From MSPOR6 sp964652195 (GTDB lineage Bacteria; Poribacteria; WGA-4E; WGA-3G), in the NCBI GenBank assembly GCA_964652195.1, contig CAZZBB010000068.1, forward strand, positions 62,001 to 126,000: a stretch of 64,000 nucleotides of DNA. The letters are read 5' to 3'. Within the stretch, counting starts at the first letter, position 1. Each line of letters begins with the position of its first letter. Both the position numbers and the translations under genes were made by a program. Under the pieces are notes generated by a model. That model made no database searches. It had not been told where the DNA came from and saw only the letters and a list, made by a program, of their open reading frames with translations. Positions 18,908 through 26,482 of the stretch are shown in pieces.

Positions 18908-19657
18908 ATGAACCGTAGAATTTACTGGGGATTAACTATTTTCTTAATCATAGTAATCGGTGCTGTTTTATATCAGGTTAACCTGACCCAAAAAGAAACA
19001 GCAGATCCCATAAAAATATTTGTGATAAAAGAAAGGTCAAATGAATCGAAACATGAAGAATCCACAACTAATACAGAGAAAACAGAAAACCCGTTAACCC
19101 AAACCCCTGTGGAAATCCAAAACGCAGAGAAACCCACAACAATTACAACACAAGATAGTGATATAACGCCTCAAAATAAATCTGAACCGTTTGAGGTATC
19201 AACAATTGTTGAAGCAGAACACGTAGAAGTACCAACTGAATCACCCTTTGGTTTTGGACCATATCCAGAAGTTCCCCAAGACTTTATAGAGAAACATGGA
19301 AATCCAGTATGGTTAAGACCAACAGATAAACGATCAACATCACTCACACGAGATATAGAACTGATTGAACGTGTTCAGATAAAAAAATGGATTGATGGGG
19401 ATAGAGCGTTCAAGGGTGGTGTGTTTACTCGCGGTAAGATTTATTTGAATTACCCAGACACATTTTATGTTAGATTTCGAGAAGTAACATTTCCTACTGG
19501 AAAACACTTAAGGTATATTTCATCTGTCCTTTCAGGTCAAAAACTACCAATTTCACCCGAGGAAATAATAGAAGGTAAAATGCCTCAAGGGGTCACGTTA
19601 ATAGATATGGACTCCCCAGACGTAGGGATTGATCCGTTTGAATATTTAGGATTATAA
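18908..19657 (+). CDS. Membrane-anchored protein of unknown function
   Basis: A 249-residue protein I do not recognise. Residues about 5-25 form a single membrane segment (YWGLTIFLIIVIGAVLYQV), so the rest is probably periplasmic. Residues 30-110 are a low-complexity linker rich in E, T, N and P. A compact domain follows (about 112-249), beginning PFGFGPYPEVPQDFI and ending DMDSPDVGIDPFEYLGL. AAAGGGA lies upstream of the ATG. It is followed after 15 bases by a secreted orphan on the same strand. Both lie inside the 22-base inverted repeats. The architecture resembles a tethered periplasmic protein; no function is claimed. Confidence 0.7.
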   Translation: MNRRIYWGLTIFLIIVIGAVLYQVNLTQKETADPIKIFVIKERSNESKHEESTTNTEKTENPLTQTPVEIQNAEKPTTITTQDSDITPQNKSEPFEVSTIVEAEHVEVPTESPFGFGPYPEVPQDFIEKHGNPVWLRPTDKRSTSLTRDIELIERVQIKKWIDGDRAFKGGVFTRGKIYLNYPDTFYVRFREVTFPTGKHLRYISSVLSGQKLPISPEEIIEGKMPQGVTLIDMDSPDVGIDPFEYLGL

Positions 19658-19672
19658 TAAAAAGGAGACAAA

Positions 19673-20161
19673 ATGTTGATTCATAGGTTTTTTTATATTT
19701 GCTTGTTTTTTGTGTGCATCGGCTTTGCTTTTTCACATAATTCCGAACGCTACGGTGTAATGGTTACTCCTACTAAGGTAAAAGAGACTCGTTCAGATAC
19801 TCATTATGAGCATAATACTGTAAGAAGTCAAGCATACGCAACTAAGTATGAGTTTAATTATGACAGCCAAGCTTACGTTACCGGGTTCGGGTATGGTACC
19901 GCAGAGACAGACGAATTTATTGATGAAGCTAAAACTGAAAGAAGTGAAGGTTATTATTGGGTGAAATTATATATCGGCTCTTTGGATGTTGAGGGTGGTG
20001 TAAATTTAGACGAGTGCGGATCTTATAAAGGTGAACTTTGGGTAAACGAGATGGATGTCGCTCAATTTAAATCAACTGGAGGTGTAAGTAGAATCGAAAT
20101 TGAAGCTCATGGTGACGCAAGTAATCAACAAGGCGATGCATGGTGTGACATAAGCATATAG
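19673..20161 (+). CDS. Secreted protein of unknown function
   Basis: A 162-residue protein with a signal peptide (about 1-22, ending AFS) and a mature part rich in tyrosine and charged residues (SQAYATKYEFNYDSQAYVTG). It contains two cysteines, in DECGSY and AWCDIS, which could form a disulfide, and no family motif I know. AAAAGGAGAC gives a strong ribosome binding site. It is the second gene of a two-gene unit with the membrane-anchored protein and is followed by a strong terminator. A beta-rich fold is likely from the alternating pattern; function unknown. Confidence 0.7.
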   Translation: MLIHRFFYICLFFVCIGFAFSHNSERYGVMVTPTKVKETRSDTHYEHNTVRSQAYATKYEFNYDSQAYVTGFGYGTAETDEFIDEAKTERSEGYYWVKLYIGSLDVEGGVNLDECGSYKGELWVNEMDVAQFKSTGGVSRIEIEAHGDASNQQGDAWCDISI

Positions 20162-20184
20162 TATTGATTTTACTACACTACATA

Positions 20185-20217
20185 AGACAGGTAATGATTG
20201 ACGTTACCTGTCTTTTC
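20185..20217 (+). terminator. Rho-independent terminator
   Basis: AGACAGGTAA (20185-20194) and TTACCTGTCT (20204-20213) form a perfect 10-base stem with a 9-base loop, followed by TTT. It lies between the two convergent orphan units. Confidence 0.9.
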
Positions 20218-20243
20218 ATATACAAAGATGTTAGAAAAGGTTG

Positions 20244-21125
20244 TTAATGCGCGCTTGCGTTGGGACAATTATCGCTTCCGTCTGTGCAGTCATCACAATT
20301 CGGGGTTAGATCATCGTCATTTGTGTTTGGACCTCCTTCGTCATCATTCGGACCTGTGTTTCCCTCATCATCAGGATATAGACTTTGATGTGAGTTGAGT
20401 TGTGGAATCTCTAATTCTGAAACTCTAATTATTTTTTTCATAAAGTCAGGGTACCTTGTATGCATTCTTCTGGCGAAAGCAGGTCGTATATATATTTCAT
20501 CTGAAACCTGAATTATGAGAGATTGAAACTCTTTTAAACGTTTGCAGAATGCATCGAGAGATTCAGGGATTGGAAACTTCTCAATTATTTCAACTGGGGT
20601 TGGATATGTGAGGATAAAATCATAATCCTCGTATTCAAGGATTTGCTTTTGGAAGTTAGGAATTATCCGTATGAATTCCTGCTGTTCCATGTAGGCTTGC
20701 TCTTCTTCACTTAGCATTGCTTTTGATGCTGCCAGTCTCCTTTTTGAATCAGCGAGGTACTTCAATGCTTTTTCTCGGTCTTCTTGCTCTTCTCTGTGGA
20801 CTTCAGCCTGTTCCTCGTCTGTTAAAAGACCATGAGGATGTAGTATTGTGGGTTTTTCGATTGTTTTCGGCTTGTGTATGGTAATATGCTTTTGCGTTTC
20901 AGAATGTAGTTCATTGTGCCATGTGCCGTCACTATGCCAATGTCCACCTTTTACAGCGTCTGGTGGCGGTTTTTTAAACATTGTTAGTTGGTCACGGAAT
21001 ACTTGTATATGTTTTCGATTTTGATGGAATCTTAATATCGCCAGGGTTCCAAAAAAAGCAATAACTAAAACACTTCCAATTATTTTTGCAAAATGTCTTT
21101 CACAAAAAGATTTATTGCGTTTCAT
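20244..21125 (-). CDS. Membrane-anchored protein with His/Trp-rich motif, unknown function
   Basis: A 293-residue protein with one N-terminal membrane segment (about 13-32). A histidine/tryptophan-rich stretch GGHWHSDGTWHNELHSE (about 60-76) looks able to bind a metal. A charged helical region follows (about 105-150, EEQAEVHREEQEDREKAL), then a globular part and an acidic, Asn/Asp-rich tail with four cysteines (NCDDC, DGSDNC). I do not recognise the family. It lies inside the 22-base inverted repeats, convergent to the other two orphans. Just upstream is a hairpin (21162-21184) that could be an operator. The start ATG at 21125 follows GGAGGATAG on the minus strand. Confidence 0.65.
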   Translation of the reverse strand: MKRNKSFCERHFAKIIGSVLVIAFFGTLAILRFHQNRKHIQVFRDQLTMFKKPPPDAVKGGHWHSDGTWHNELHSETQKHITIHKPKTIEKPTILHPHGLLTDEEQAEVHREEQEDREKALKYLADSKRRLAASKAMLSEEEQAYMEQQEFIRIIPNFQKQILEYEDYDFILTYPTPVEIIEKFPIPESLDAFCKRLKEFQSLIIQVSDEIYIRPAFARRMHTRYPDFMKKIIRVSELEIPQLNSHQSLYPDDEGNTGPNDDEGGPNTNDDDLTPNCDDCTDGSDNCPNASAH

Positions 21126-21161
21126 GAAACTATCCTCCTATCGATAAGATAGAAGTTGATG

Positions 21162-21184
21162 GTTACACTTGTGCGGGGTGTAAC
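21162..21184. promoter_or_regulatory. Inverted repeat upstream of an orphan gene, possible operator
   Basis: GTTACAC (21162-21168) and GTGTAAC (21178-21184) are perfect inverted arms nine bases apart, 37 bases upstream of the start at 21125. The size suits a dimeric regulator site. Evidence is the symmetry only. Confidence 0.35.
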
Positions 21185-21263
21185 TTTCTGATTACTTTTG
21201 GTTACCATACCTTAGCAGTCTGTTAGTTATTGTAAGGTGAGGCAAATTAATTAGCAAAATAAA

Positions 21264-21285
21264 GGAGGATTTTACACGACTAATG
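21264..21285. repeat. Right arm of a 22-base inverted repeat
   Basis: It starts GGAGGATTTTACACGAC and is the reverse complement of 18759-18780 except for one base. A shorter direct copy of its core (TTTACACGACT) lies about 30 bases to the right. Confidence 0.85.
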
Positions 21286-21473
21286 TAAAAGTTGTGGGTT
21301 CCAATTTACACGACTCACCCAAAAGGGAATCCACTTCAATTGCGTGTTTTATCTGTATTTCTGTATTGCCACGGGTTATCAATGAATGTGATTGCGATAA
21401 TGTTATCTGTATCCACTCCTACTATCTTATAATGGATACGACAGTTTGGGATGCAAAACGCACAACCCCATAA

Positions 21474-21554
21474 CCAGCGCAAGATTCTGCTGTTGTTTTA
21501 GAGCTTGATGAGATGTGGAATTATCTAAAAAATCCTAAATCATACAACCATTGA
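21474..21554 (+). pseudogene. Possible remnant of an IS1-like transposase
   Basis: A short frame with VVLELDEMWNYLKN ending at a TGA resembles the conserved LELDEMW block around a catalytic aspartate in IS1-type transposases. A stop precedes it at 21471-21473 and only about 26 codons remain. The match rests on one motif, so this may be coincidence. Confidence 0.35.
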
Positions 21555-21571
21555 ATGTTTGTTTGATTATA

Positions 21572-22945
21572 TTAAAATGTACTATCACGATTCGTTAATG
21601 GACACCAACGGGTAGTATTAAGATAACGTAGTAACACACTCTTTGCTTCTGGTGTACCAATTCTGTATAAAGCATGGAATGCGTCACCCCTAATATACCT
21701 ATTTTCATCAAGAAGTAGGTTTTCCAAATCTTCAACAGCATCTGCAGCATTTTTACCGATTCGAGCTAAAGCGAATACAGCATTACGTTTAATCCCACCA
21801 TTTTCACTCTCTAATGCTTCAATTAATCCCGGTACAGCGGTTGAACTTGATTGACTTGTCGTCCCTAATGCTTCGATAGCAAAGGAGCGTACTGACGGAT
21901 TTCCATCCTGTAAGGCTTCTACCAGAGCTGGAACGGCAGATTCAGATTTCAAACCCAGATCACCCAACGCTTCGGCAGCATTTGCACGGGTATGATCAGG
22001 AGCATCTTTTAAGGTGTTCTCTAATGCTTCAACAGCAGGACTACCAACAGCATTGAGGGCATAACATGCATTTCTGCGTGTCATATCAGATTCCTCATGA
22101 AGACAACGGATCAAGGGTTTCACTGCTTCTTCACCAAATTTAGACACTTCATAGGCAGCCTTTAATCCGTTTGATTCTGTTTCACTGTTAACTTCTGTAA
22201 TAAGTTCAGACAACAATTTCCTATTTGGTGAATCTGATGTTTGATTCCCCTTCGAACCGAGATGCCAATTCCACAGATGTTTGAACATCTCTTGATGATC
22301 TGCTGGACCACACGTTGTTCCATTCTCCCATTTTACGTCTCTGTTATCCCAGGTTGGTTCCTGTGGTTCAGTCATCCGTGCATAGAGAAATTTCATCATA
22401 TAACGTCTGTATTCTGTCTGATTAGGCATAGCACGGTGCCATAAATCGTAATTTGCAAATGCAACTGTTCCCGCTTTGCCAGAGATAGGTGTTTCAGGTG
22501 AAATCTGCGATCCTTCTTGTGTACTAAAGTAATGACTTATGGGAACAACACCGGTAGGACCTCTTTCTACGGGTGTGTCTTGTGGATAGTAGAAAACCAA
22601 CAACCTGCGTGTATGATGTGACCACCGTTTACCACCATCTTGGTGCATTCCCTGTCCATTACTACCGGGTGGATTGTAATGCGGATGACGGTGCGGTTGC
22701 ATATAGGGATCCGGTCCCAAAAGACTTGTCAGTGCCCCCTTTACATTCGCATCGTCAAAAACCCTTTGAATTTCAGGTATCCGTGGTAATAGATTGTTAC
22801 CAGGATTCCCTTCTTTATCAAATACGGTGGCAGTCTTATTAAAGACTTCCTCGTGGAACTCAGGGGATAACGAGGTTGTAACGGTGACAAAGCCATTCAC
22901 GATAAATTGTTTCATCTGTTCATCTGATAATAGGTTTTCTGCCAT
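21572..22945 (-). CDS. PhyH-family oxygenase fused to HEAT repeats
   Basis: A 457-residue protein joining an Fe(II)/2-oxoglutarate oxygenase to a helical-repeat scaffold. The N-terminal half shows the PhyH iron site: H101 and D103 in GMHQDGG, a distal histidine in DLWHRAMPNQ (about 176) and arginines after it. From about residue 250 there are six or so HEAT repeats, each with the pattern VPALVEALQD..PSVRSFAIEALG. Such repeats usually bind proteins, so the oxygenase may act on or with a protein partner; this fusion is my main point of interest. I chose the ATG at 22945 after GGAGGG; the in-frame ATG at 22960 overlaps that site. The aminotransferase gene is divergent. Confidence 0.85.
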   Translation of the reverse strand: MAENLLSDEQMKQFIVNGFVTVTTSLSPEFHEEVFNKTATVFDKEGNPGNNLLPRIPEIQRVFDDANVKGALTSLLGPDPYMQPHRHPHYNPPGSNGQGMHQDGGKRWSHHTRRLLVFYYPQDTPVERGPTGVVPISHYFSTQEGSQISPETPISGKAGTVAFANYDLWHRAMPNQTEYRRYMMKFLYARMTEPQEPTWDNRDVKWENGTTCGPADHQEMFKHLWNWHLGSKGNQTSDSPNRKLLSELITEVNSETESNGLKAAYEVSKFGEEAVKPLIRCLHEESDMTRRNACYALNAVGSPAVEALENTLKDAPDHTRANAAEALGDLGLKSESAVPALVEALQDGNPSVRSFAIEALGTTSQSSSTAVPGLIEALESENGGIKRNAVFALARIGKNAADAVEDLENLLLDENRYIRGDAFHALYRIGTPEAKSVLLRYLNTTRWCPLTNRDSTF

Positions 22946-23097
22946 TTTCGTACCCTCCATGAATCGAATTCAATCTTCTGTTTCCAATTTAAATGATAGT
23001 ATAGTATGTCATAATTATATACGTATGACAACAAAATACGTTCAACCAAATATAAAGTATGGTATACTATCTATCAAATTTTATTGAGGGTCAAAGA

Positions 23098-24297
23098 ATG
23101 GGTAGATCTTTTGAAAAGTCATTTGCATGGAGGGATCGTGCAAAAGCTGCATTAGTCGGTGGTGGACAACCGCATAAACAGAGTCAACCACCTGAACCTG
23201 TTATGGTTGCTGGTGGAAAAGGAGCACATTTTTGGGATGCAGATGGAAATGATTATATCGATTATTTGATGGGATATGGTCCGATGATTCTTGGGCATGC
23301 ATATCCTACTGTAATCGAAGCCGTTGCGAATGCTTTAGAACGCGGGAATGTCTATAATTTTGGACATACATTAGAAATCGAACTGGCAGAAAAACTTGTC
23401 GAGATTATTCCTTCAGCTGATAGAGTGGCATACTTTGTTGGGGGTTCCGATGCAACAACAGGTGCATTAAAGTTTGCACGTGCTTACACCGAAAAAGAGA
23501 AGGTCATCCGATGTGGATATCACGGATGGCACGATTGGTGTCATAACACACGTGGACATTTACCTGCAAGTGCAGAATCAACCCTTTCGGTTGGGTTCAA
23601 TGATATAGAAGCACTTGATGATCTGTTTAAAGAGCATCCGGGTGAGATAGCCTGTTTAATTATGGAACCCTCCGGAAGCAGTCTCCCTGAAGATGGGTAT
23701 CTGGCAAATGTGAAAAAGCTTGTTAATTCACATAATGCATTGCTGATATTTGATGAGGTGAAAACCGGTTTTCGATATGCATTGGGTGGTGCACAGGAAT
23801 ACTTCGGGATTACACCTGATATGTCAGTCTTTGGCAAAGCATTGGCAAATGGTTTTGCTACCGCTGTGGTTGTCGGTCGAGACGAAATTATGGATGAGGT
23901 GTCCAATGTATGGGTAGCCGCTACTTTCCATGGTGAGGTGTCTCTCGTTGCTGCTGCTATTGCTACAATTGCAGAATTAGAAGCGAAAGATGGTGTCGAA
24001 TTCATGTGGAAACAGGGGACTAAACTATTAGATGGTTACCGTGAAATGACAGAACGGTTAGGTATTGACCAAGCAAGTATCGGTGGAATTGGACCAATGC
24101 CGTTTTTCGGTTTGAGTTCAGAGAATGATGAACAAAGTAAATTTCGTCAAAACTTTTATGAAGCAACATTAGATGGTGGATTATATCTTCCACCAGGACA
24201 TATTTGGTTTATGTCTATATCACATACAGATGAAGACATAGATAAGACACTGAATGTCTCTGAAGATGCATTGAAGTTGGCAAAATCCAAGTCGTAA
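23098..24297 (+). CDS. Class III PLP-dependent aminotransferase (glutamate-1-semialdehyde aminomutase-like)
   Basis: A 399-residue PLP enzyme of the class III fold, moving an amino group within or between molecules. Key features are the GHAYP segment near 60, GGSDATTGALKFARAYT (phosphate-binding turn, about 118), DEVKTGFR (about 222, acid pairing with the PLP ring) and the lysine in VFGKALANGFA (about 248) that forms the Schiff base. It resembles HemL, but the sequence is more like the many aminomutase paralogs than the housekeeping tetrapyrrole enzyme. I chose ATG at 23098 after TTGAGGG; the upstream frame from 23059 lacks such a site. It precedes a PhyH gene by about 70 bases on the same strand. 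Confidence 0.88.
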   Translation: MGRSFEKSFAWRDRAKAALVGGGQPHKQSQPPEPVMVAGGKGAHFWDADGNDYIDYLMGYGPMILGHAYPTVIEAVANALERGNVYNFGHTLEIELAEKLVEIIPSADRVAYFVGGSDATTGALKFARAYTEKEKVIRCGYHGWHDWCHNTRGHLPASAESTLSVGFNDIEALDDLFKEHPGEIACLIMEPSGSSLPEDGYLANVKKLVNSHNALLIFDEVKTGFRYALGGAQEYFGITPDMSVFGKALANGFATAVVVGRDEIMDEVSNVWVAATFHGEVSLVAAAIATIAELEAKDGVEFMWKQGTKLLDGYREMTERLGIDQASIGGIGPMPFFGLSSENDEQSKFRQNFYEATLDGGLYLPPGHIWFMSISHTDEDIDKTLNVSEDALKLAKSKS

Positions 24298-24365
24298 ACA
24301 GTTGATTTTATCACCATGGTTAGGTATATTTATTCTTTTAATGAATGAGAATAGGAAGTATTATT

Positions 24366-25235
24366 ATGGCAGAAACTACACATTACACAAAGCCGTTTAT
24401 TGTTGACAAGAATTTGGGGGCAGCACTTGATGAAGATAATGCTGAACTACCACAAACAACTTCAGATGGTACACCGGTTGTTGTCCCAACACAGGAACAG
24501 AAATATCTGTTTGATATGAGGGGATGGATATTAATGCCCGGGGTGTTAAAGGGTGATGAACTGGAAGAGATGCAAGACTTCTGTATGCGTCTACGAACAG
24601 ATCCAGAGTCCATTCCAGAATATCATCGAACGCCTCTTGGTGGACCGATGGAGAAATTAGCTGATCATCCGAACGTTGTCGGTTTTCTAAACGAATTTCT
24701 TGCACATCCTGCCTTGTCAAATCAAGAATGTTATGGATTTCGAATGGAGTCCTGTAGTCTATTCTATCGTACAGTTGGAGACGGTCATTTTGGACCACAC
24801 AACGGTAATGGTTTGCTCCGTTTTCCGGGGGATTCTCACCTTTATCGCTGTATCCCCGGCAAAGGATATAGTGGCTTAACCCGTATCGTATGGGAACTAA
24901 ATCCAGTAAAGTATCGTCAGGGAGGGACACTCTTTATAACAGGAAGCCATAAAGCGGTCTATACTGCTCCGGATACTATTCAAAGTCCGGATTCACAGAT
25001 TTGGGATACCTATGAATGTCCAGCGGGTTCATTGCTGTTCTTCACTGAAGCATTGACGCATAGCACACATCAATGGACAAACGAAGAGAATGATCGGTTG
25101 GCGATTTTCAGTTGTTATAATACTGTAAATGCTAAGTGGCACGACTGGAATCCACATCCGAAGTTGCTTGAGGAAATGCCCCCAAAACGGCAGACTCTGT
25201 TTAGACCAGTTCGTGCAGCAAATAACTTGGTGTAG
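24366..25235 (+). CDS. PhyH-family protein with an HxG iron motif
   Basis: A 289-residue PhyH-fold protein. The first iron ligand site reads GPHNGNG (H145, N146, G147), so the usual HxD acid is replaced by glycine. A distal histidine occurs in LTHSTHQWTNEENDRLAIF (about 236-240), with arginine after it. In iron/2-oxoglutarate halogenases the acid is likewise replaced by alanine or glycine, leaving room for chloride. This could therefore be a halogenase-like or otherwise altered enzyme, or an inactive relative. RGGTLF-type sequence (QGGTLFITGSHKA) confirms the fold. The ATG at 24366 follows TAGGAAG; the upstream frame from 24345 lacks a better site. Substrate unknown. Confidence 0.75.
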   Translation: MAETTHYTKPFIVDKNLGAALDEDNAELPQTTSDGTPVVVPTQEQKYLFDMRGWILMPGVLKGDELEEMQDFCMRLRTDPESIPEYHRTPLGGPMEKLADHPNVVGFLNEFLAHPALSNQECYGFRMESCSLFYRTVGDGHFGPHNGNGLLRFPGDSHLYRCIPGKGYSGLTRIVWELNPVKYRQGGTLFITGSHKAVYTAPDTIQSPDSQIWDTYECPAGSLLFFTEALTHSTHQWTNEENDRLAIFSCYNTVNAKWHDWNPHPKLLEEMPPKRQTLFRPVRAANNLV

Positions 25236-25279
25236 AAATGAAATTTACTCTACAGTTTACGTTTACGTCCACACCTTTT

Positions 25280-25325
25280 CTGTAGGAGCGACCTCCTGGT
25301 CGCGACCAGGAGGTCGCTCCTACAG
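25280..25325. repeat. Perfect 46-base palindrome
   Basis: Each 23-base half begins CTGTAGGAGCGACCTCC and pairs exactly with the other with no loop base left over. It lies after the stop of the PhyH gene and may act as a terminator or cruciform. A partial copy occurs at 1241-1262. Confidence 0.92.
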
Positions 25326-25356
25326 GTAAAGAGTCAAATTAAATCTAATGTTTACT

Positions 25357-26130
25357 TTACCTTGTAACCTTGATTGTACCCCAAGTAAGCGTTAATTTTT
25401 GGTTTGGTTCAACCGCAAGACCTTCTGCTTTCATATTCTTCTCAATTTCTGCTTGAGATAAACCACGATTATAGAGTCGTAATTCATCAAGAAGACCGTG
25501 GTATTGTAATCCACCCACTTTTCTTGCACCCATCCAGAAATTCTCACCATTGTGTTTGATTTCACCTTCGAATTTCTTCTGATTGTCCAACTCACCATTG
25601 ATATAGATTAATGCTTCCGTACTATCATACACACCTGCCACGTGATGCCATTCATTTAATGCGAGTTGTGATGCACTATGAAACGGCCACGTCTCTAACG
25701 CACCATTCCAAAGATTAAAATCAAGTCGGCTTGTATCTGACCAAGCAACCACATAGGAATTATTTCCTGACCTTGACACTCCTGCGATAATTGCCCATCC
25801 AGGTTTTTCAGGTTTTATCCACATTTCTAATGTTACCTCATTGCCAATGGCAATTAAACTCTTATCCGACCCACAGTCAACATGACCCCCACTAAACTTA
25901 AGTGCCTCTTTGATATGACCGTTTACAACCTCAACATTTCCATTTATGGTTCCATCATTACCGGCAACAATATCTTTAACCGTTTTGTCTGGGACCGTGT
26001 TCTTATTAAATGACCAATAACTCACCAATCCATCAGTAATCGCTTGAGCAGAATGTGATATTCTTCCAACCATTAACCCGCTTGTCATCATCACAATTAA
26101 TAGTATAAGTCTCGAAGTTCTGTTATACAT
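25357..26130 (-). CDS. Secreted LamG-domain protein with C-terminal TWG tail
   Basis: A 257-residue exported protein. After a signal peptide (about 1-30) it is a single concanavalin/LamG-type lectin domain (about 35-230): GLVSYWSFN, DGTINGNVEVVNGHIKEALKF-type strands, TLEMWIKPE, NEWHHVAGVYD and GLLDELRLYNRGLSQAEI. These domains usually bind carbohydrate or protein at the cell surface. The protein ends LTLTWGTIKVTR. The same TWG, exactly six residues from the end, closes three other exported proteins in this window, so it may be a sorting signal. Start ATG at 26130. Confidence 0.85.
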   Translation of the reverse strand: MYNRTSRLILLIVMMTSGLMVGRISHSAQAITDGLVSYWSFNKNTVPDKTVKDIVAGNDGTINGNVEVVNGHIKEALKFSGGHVDCGSDKSLIAIGNEVTLEMWIKPEKPGWAIIAGVSRSGNNSYVVAWSDTSRLDFNLWNGALETWPFHSASQLALNEWHHVAGVYDSTEALIYINGELDNQKKFEGEIKHNGENFWMGARKVGGLQYHGLLDELRLYNRGLSQAEIEKNMKAEGLAVEPNQKLTLTWGTIKVTR

Positions 26131-26482
26131 GTGATTTCCCCTTTTGATAAGTTAATTTCATGTGTGTGGTGTAATCAATATAATACCATTACTGATATAT
26201 TATCTCTCTTTCGTAGCATAAACTGGCAGTTTGTACTGCATTCTGCTTTATCTCTAACAATCGGTAATGGTATAAAAATTAATAGAAATGATATAACTAA
26301 TTGTTATGGAATTTGTATTGAGTAATGGTATATCACCCAATATAAATTATATTGAATCGTATATGGACGAGATTTTTATTTAGTATGTTTCCATACAGAT
26401 GTTCGTCGTACTGTATCTATGTTATGTCAAGTGCACATAAAACCAAATTTACAGTGGTTGTAATAGCAGAATTGTTGGAGTT
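26131..26482. other. Intergenic region with a CATAAACT repeat copy
   Basis: No gene. It contains a copy of the CATAAACTGGCAGTTTG repeat at about 26217-26235 and AT-rich sequence with repeated AATGGTATA words. Confidence 0.5.
26217..26235. repeat. Copy of the CATAAACT..CAGTTTG repeat
   Basis: AAACTG and CAGTTT form a 6-base inverted repeat around one G. This is the clearest copy of the family. Confidence 0.65.

Larger units (their letters stand above)
21126..21571. other. Intergenic region with inverted repeats and a transposase scrap
   Basis: No intact gene. It holds the promoter region of the minus-strand orphan, a hairpin at 21162-21184, the right arm of the 22-base inverted repeat, a related TTTACACGACT at about 21306-21316, and a possible transposase remnant at 21474-21554. 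Confidence 0.6.

Noticed and set aside
26131..26325. 64-codon frame in the gap upstream of the LamG gene
   Set aside because: Low-complexity, no ribosome binding site, overlaps a repeat copy; most likely chance.
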